A stretch of DNA of 64,000 nt from Winogradskyella echinorum (GTDB taxonomy: Bacteria > Bacteroidota > Bacteroidia > Flavobacteriales > Flavobacteriaceae). The stretch spans positions 434,001 through 498,000 of the forward strand of contig NZ_JACOQD010000001.1 of the NCBI RefSeq assembly GCF_014297365.1, read 5' to 3'. Of this stretch, positions 61,301 to 64,000 are shown in pieces (the first letter of the stretch is position 1; each line of letters opens with the position of its first letter). Under the pieces are notes generated by a model. The model was not told the origin of the DNA. It did no database searches and saw only the letters and a list, made by a program, of their open reading frames with translations. Position numbers and translations under genes: made by a program.

Positions 61301-62741
61301 TCTAGAATCAGTTTCTAATGCTTATTCTAGCTTAATTTTAGATGGTAATATTGTTGGAACTATAACTTACGAACGCTTTGTTAATGTAATTGGCAGCGGA
61401 AACTCTGGTACAGGTAATGATTTAATTTCCCTACCATTAATTCCATCTGTTGGAGGTATGTCATTCGATGAGTTTATTGATTTAGGAGATCCTGCAAACT
61501 CTACCAAATTAGCGACCAATGGAGTATTCTATGCGTTTGCTCCTTACAACAACCTTCTATTACAATTCATAAATTTTCTTAATGAAGGAACTGATAATTT
61601 AGAGAGTGGTAAAGGATATAGGGTAGCGACTACAACAGGCGAAAATTTAACTTTTTCAGGTGACGTACCAACTGGCAATATTGCTGTAGATATTAGTACC
61701 CCAACCATAGCTAATAGCCAATGGAATTTAATTGGCAACCCTTTTCCTAGTTATGTTAACTCAATGGACTTTCTTAGTGCTAACAGTGGTGTTTTTGATG
61801 ACTCAGCAGTTGCTATATATGGGTATAATAGTGGGACTTTCAGTGGTAGTGGTGAGACCAGCGAAAAATTTACCGTTATAAATATGGTAAGCAATTCAGG
61901 ATTAAACATTGCACCTGGGCAGGGCTTTTTTATTGCTGCTCGTAATACCATTAATTTTTCTGGTTCAATCGGCTTTACAGATGGTACTATGATACCAACA
62001 GATATGAGAACCACATCAGGAACTGATGATTTTATTGAAGGTAGAAGTAGTACAGTAAACTATAAGCTAAAATTATCGCTTACCAATTCTGAAATCTATA
62101 CTACAAGTTTTTATTTTAATTCTAATGCTAGTTTAGGCTTAGATCCTGGTTATGATGCAGCAACTTTTGATGGATTTGGTGATAGTTATAAGCTATATTC
62201 TCATTTAGTTGAAAACAATGAAGGAAGAAACATGACAATTCAGGCACTTGGAGAAGATGATATTAATAATGTTATTATTCCATTGGGAGTTAACTCTAAC
62301 CAAGGTGAACAAATAACTTTTAGTATTAGTGAAACCTCTTTGCCTAGTACTATTAATGTTTATTTAGAAGATAATGTTAACAATACAACAACCTTACTAA
62401 ACTCGAGTGACTATACCTTAACATTAAACCAAAATACAAGTGGCACTGGTCGTTTTTACTTACGTATAACAAATGGATTGTTATCAAACACTCTCAACAC
62501 ATTAGATCATCTGAATATTTACAACAATCAAGAAAATAAGACTGTTGTGATTGAAGGTCAATTATCTGAGAATACTATTACAAAAATATACGATCTACAA
62601 GGTAGAGTTGTAAACATTTCAACTTTATATACAACAGACACAACTCAATCTATAGATGTGAGTAATTTAAATACTGGCGTTTATGTTGTTCAACTTTCAA
62701 ATAAATCACAACTGAAAACTCAAAAAATTATTATGAAATAA
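58317..62741 (+). CDS. Giant secreted T9SS cargo protein with tandem fibronectin type III domains
   Basis: A 1474-residue secreted protein. A signal peptide (residues 1-20, ending GLGYGQ) and a beta-sandwich domain (EDFETDG, about 25-210) come first. Two very similar fibronectin type III domains follow (about residues 216-307 and 309-401), each beginning C-P-(D/E)-(I/V)-T and containing YEVFVRANCG or YEVYVRANCG. Next are a MAM-like jelly roll (YNENFESSNGGWTADNT), a domain with a Cys-rich junction, a laminin-G-like segment (about 715-930) and a C-terminal module from about residue 1012, shared with the previous gene, ending with the T9SS type A signal (KIYDLQGRVVN, LNTGVYVVQLSN, TQKIIMK). Probably surface-bound; function unknown. 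Confidence 0.86.
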   Translation: MKKNYTFLILLFISGLGYGQTVLWVEDFETDGDSGSRYTSSNTFDDGSNDHFGRTNGGNISGTYNSPSNTFFWAGEDLDDNGGDGLPTKTITFNSINISGYNDITFKGLFASGNGGSGWDSSDILYIEYSLDGGTYQKFIQFASPTSGSNSGLNFDSNLDGTGDGSAITTTFTEYSSSLGITGNTIQLRLFVSANSASEEFAFDNFIIEGTASSTCPDITNLTVDSFTETSAEISWTAGSSETSWEIVVQPEGIGTPSGSGTVTITNPHTQISLTPDTDYEVFVRANCGVVDGYSNWVGPVLFTTLATCPEVTDLTIDSFTDTSANISWTAGGTETDWEIIIQNEGAGFPSSSGTATTTNNPHIASGLTQFTAYEVYVRANCGITDGFSNWVGPVLFSTIATPITSFPYNENFESSNGGWTADNTTNGSWELGPPTNTIINSADSGVNAWVTNLDGDYNADEDSSVISPVFNFSTITTPVIEFSIWWNSESGWDGMVLQSSIDNGTTWQNVGAFNDPNNWFNDNDIDANPGGQLIGWTGREESSSDGSYGWVTAINNLTGLGGQSNVLLRVAFASDGSFQDEGVAFDSVNIYEQTCNISDSGLANITCNDNGTPLDGSDDITSFELNPTGDLLGDSYSVDMDGFANISTNPNGPFNNDVISGITYGSATTFYLEPGSAGIGGDLDAIVLDIDNNNCFDIVTISDPSSCSFPPSLIYEDFDDGNFTANPIWTGNTSGFSIITDTTLPNGNASTDGSYLASNTSQGDQSLSIESNETTEWEFSFGSGSFSPSTSNYFGVILMSNAPISGSINDANFQGYFIRIGVNGGTDLIELWRKTGSGQTKVGDFPSSPNFGSGAISNGLNIRITRSATGVFELFYSTGFEYSSTPTTSAGTLTNDVYDTSSYFGIFQEFANTSSSRRIYFDNLNITPPTITYVYNGTWSPSDPNGMSTSIEEMIIESGDAIISSNTDINTVTINPGASITIDTGVTLNATSVTLESVSNAYSSLILDGNIVGTITYERFVNVIGSGNSGTGNDLISLPLIPSVGGMSFDEFIDLGDPANSTKLATNGVFYAFAPYNNLLLQFINFLNEGTDNLESGKGYRVATTTGENLTFSGDVPTGNIAVDISTPTIANSQWNLIGNPFPSYVNSMDFLSANSGVFDDSAVAIYGYNSGTFSGSGETSEKFTVINMVSNSGLNIAPGQGFFIAARNTINFSGSIGFTDGTMIPTDMRTTSGTDDFIEGRSSTVNYKLKLSLTNSEIYTTSFYFNSNASLGLDPGYDAATFDGFGDSYKLYSHLVENNEGRNMTIQALGEDDINNVIIPLGVNSNQGEQITFSISETSLPSTINVYLEDNVNNTTTLLNSSDYTLTLNQNTSGTGRFYLRITNGLLSNTLNTLDHLNIYNNQENKTVVIEGQLSENTITKIYDLQGRVVNISTLYTTDTTQSIDVSNLNTGVYVVQLSNKSQLKTQKIIMK

Positions 62742-62762
62742 TCTTAAAGACATATTTTATTG

Positions 62763-62796
62763 AAAAATGCACTAAATTATTTTCGTGCATTTTTTT
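62763..62796 (+). terminator. Terminator after the second giant cargo gene
   Basis: AAAAATGCAC pairs with GTGCATTTTT around a 12-base AT-rich loop, followed by a T run. Confidence 0.8.
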
Positions 62797-63291
62797 ATTT
62801 TATGCTTAGACTAATCAATAGTTATGTGACTTAAATAAAGAAAAAGTGTCATATACATAAGTAAATAAATTAAATTGACTAGCATCACATTAAATGCTAA
62901 CTAAGATAAAAAACGACTAATTGTAACTACATCTATTTTGTATAATACCAATACATTATAGAGAATACAAATTTTTATATTTTGAAGATTATATTATTTA
63001 GTAAATATTTTACAAAGTAGAATTCAAAATTATTATTTTTAAAATCATCAGAATTAATTTTAATAAATGAAAAATTAAATAGAAGATTTGTATTGCATTT
63101 CATCTAGAAAAATGGAAAAAACAAACCATTTATTATAAAATTACGTATATAATAATGATAAAGTTTGTTTTCATAAAATTTAAATCCTAAATATTAGGAG
63201 CATTTCGTCGAAAACAACACTATTTAAAGGGTAAAAACGATTTTTAATGTAAACCTTTTCGTATTTTACTTCATTAAATAAATTATTTTAT

Positions 63292-63299
63292 TATTTTTG
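63292..63299 (+). promoter_or_regulatory. -7 box of the peptide-kinase gene pair
   Basis: TATTTTTG matches the Bacteroidota -7 consensus, 23 bases before the ATG of the 53-residue peptide gene. No good -33 element was seen. Confidence 0.5.
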
Positions 63300-63322
63300 A
63301 ACTCAAATCTAGGGCTAAAGCC

Positions 63323-63484
63323 ATGAAGAAAGAAAACAACTTAGATAAAATCACTCGTAAAGAAGCCATAAAAAAAATGGGGAAATACGCTGCATTAACT
63401 GCTGTAGGAACATTCGTGATTTTAAATCCGCTTAAAGCACAATCGTCATCACCACCAGATCCAGGAGGAGACCCATTCGATTAA
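63323..63484 (+). CDS. Small leader-like peptide (53 residues), possible modified-peptide precursor
   Basis: A 53-residue peptide, too short for usual gene finders. It begins MKKENNLDKITRKEAIKKMG, and residues 22-34 are hydrophobic (AALTAVGTFVIL). A signal-like region ends NPLKAQ, followed by a 13-residue tail SSSPPDPGGDPFD rich in Pro, Gly, Asp and Ser. The TRKEAIKKMG start recalls a weak twin-arginine-like leader (only one R-K pair). Similar short peptides with KEAIKK, a hydrophobic run and a P/G-rich tail are, as I recall, often found beside HPr-kinase-like or PqqD-like genes in Bacteroidota. The next reading frame starts 15 bases on, in the same frame, supporting an operon. Confidence 0.68.
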   Translation: MKKENNLDKITRKEAIKKMGKYAALTAVGTFVILNPLKAQSSSPPDPGGDPFD

Positions 63485-63499
63485 TTCTTAAATTTTATT

Positions 63500-64000
63500 T
63501 TGAACAATAGCTTAGCACCAACATATGAAAGACAGATTGGTGAGCATTGGGTATTATGGTACTCAAAGTCTAATAGTTATAGTGTCGTTGAGTCCTCATT
63601 CAAAAATTATTTAGACTCTTACTTAAAAGCCGAAACTATCGGTGACTTTAAAAGAGATTGTAATATAGATTCTTTAGAAGTTGAAGCGATAGCATCAACA
63701 ATTAATAATTATCTTAAAGACTGCAATATTTCTATTGCCCCATCAATAGATGAACATGTATCTATCGATACTTCTTATCGTAATATTATAAAGCAATATT
63801 TTATAAAAGGTAAATCTATTAATATTTATTTTTGTTCAGAAAAAGTTCTAAAAACAATACATCCTGCCATAGCACATCTGGAGATTGATACAAGTAATTC
63901 TGCTGAAACAATTTTTGATATTTACCTCAAAGATGAGCAATTATATTTATTTAAAGATCAACAATTAATAACCAAAGCCGCAAAAAAAGATTATCATCTT
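63500..64000 (+). CDS. N-terminal part of a PqqD/HPr-kinase-like protein (cut by window edge)
   Basis: At least 167 residues, continuing past the window. No ATG occurs in the visible frame, so TTG at 63500 is the likely start (LNNSLAPTYERQIGEHWVLW). The first 60 residues, EHWVLWYSKSNSYSVVESSFKNYLDSYLKA, resemble the short PqqD-like/RRE fold that binds peptide leaders. The following region (KSINIYFCSEKVLKTIHPAIAHLEID, then DIYLKDEQLYLFKDQQL) is like the N-terminal part of HPr-kinase-related proteins that I recall from Bacteroidota. The kinase P-loop would lie outside the window, so the assignment cannot be confirmed here. It may act on the peptide encoded just upstream. Confidence 0.55.
   Translation, partial: MNNSLAPTYERQIGEHWVLWYSKSNSYSVVESSFKNYLDSYLKAETIGDFKRDCNIDSLEVEAIASTINNYLKDCNISIAPSIDEHVSIDTSYRNIIKQYFIKGKSINIYFCSEKVLKTIHPAIAHLEIDTSNSAETIFDIYLKDEQLYLFKDQQLITKAAKKDYHL

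Larger units (their letters stand above)
62742..63322. other. Long AT-rich intergenic region
   Basis: A terminator lies at its left end and the -7 box of the peptide gene at its right end. The 500 bases between are extremely AT-rich with no reading frame that I can support and no tRNA-like fold. It may carry regulatory sites. Confidence 0.6.

Noticed and set aside
1..64000. tRNA, rRNA, CRISPR, prophage, transposase
   Set aside because: No cloverleaf, rRNA core motifs, DDE/IS-like genes or phage structural genes were recognised on either strand by eye. Small RNAs cannot be excluded.

Overview
This AT-rich window is chromosomal DNA from a member of the Bacteroidota, most likely a marine Flavobacteriaceae (order Flavobacteriales). 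Four things point there. Three proteins end in a type IX secretion (T9SS) sorting domain, and porT and a lipoprotein-type BamA/TamA homologue (tamL) are present. The primary sigma factor is short, about 287 residues, and lacks the long N-terminal region. Promoters repeatedly match the Bacteroidota -7 box TAnnTTTG, and Shine-Dalgarno sites are mostly absent. I cannot fix the genus from sequence alone.

Layout. 1-5.5 kb: tail of pruA, a secreted lipase-like T9SS cargo, rsmG, a fatty acid desaturase and an aspartate-type aminotransferase. 5.5-6.5 kb: three small C-terminally anchored membrane proteins, two of them tandem paralogues. 6.6-9.5 kb: trkA-trkH potassium uptake operon. 9.7-14.6 kb: ubiE-porT, a SpoU-type RNA methyltransferase and tamL, an envelope-biogenesis neighbourhood. 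14.7-25.9 kb: housekeeping genes (fbaA, accD, rpsO, pnp, rpoD, rpe), with a lipoprotein, a PAS histidine kinase, a membrane glycosyltransferase and a small unknown protein between them.

25.9-49.7 kb: a capsule/exopolysaccharide locus of 20 genes, all on the minus strand. It reads from a Wzx-type flippase through a GNAT protein, a deacetylase-like protein, seven GT4 glycosyltransferases, an MBOAT/SGNH O-acylation pair, a hexapeptide acyltransferase, a Wzy-like polymerase, a fused dehydrogenase/oxidoreductase, an alpha/alpha-toroid-like protein, a WecG/TagA transferase, WecB, a WecA-like initiating transferase, Wza and the Wzc tyrosine kinase. The WecA/WecB/WecG trio suggests chains that start with GlcNAc-ManNAc on undecaprenyl phosphate. 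Other glycosyltransferases would extend them, followed by flipping, polymerisation and Wza/Wzc export.

49.9-53.9 kb: a minus-strand sulfate activation operon (a DUF2061-like membrane protein, cysC, cysD, cysN, cysQ) with no reductase genes. It could supply PAPS for sulfating the neighbouring polysaccharide. 54.3-62.7 kb: two giant T9SS cargo proteins that share a C-terminal module of about 450 residues behind different N-terminal halves.

The window ends with a 53-residue leader-like peptide followed 15 bases later, in the same frame, by the start of a protein that I tentatively place with the PqqD/HPr-kinase-like proteins of Bacteroidota. This pair looks like the beginning of a small peptide-modification cassette cut off by the window edge, and is the most interesting candidate here. 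I saw no tRNA, rRNA, CRISPR array, insertion sequence or phage genes.
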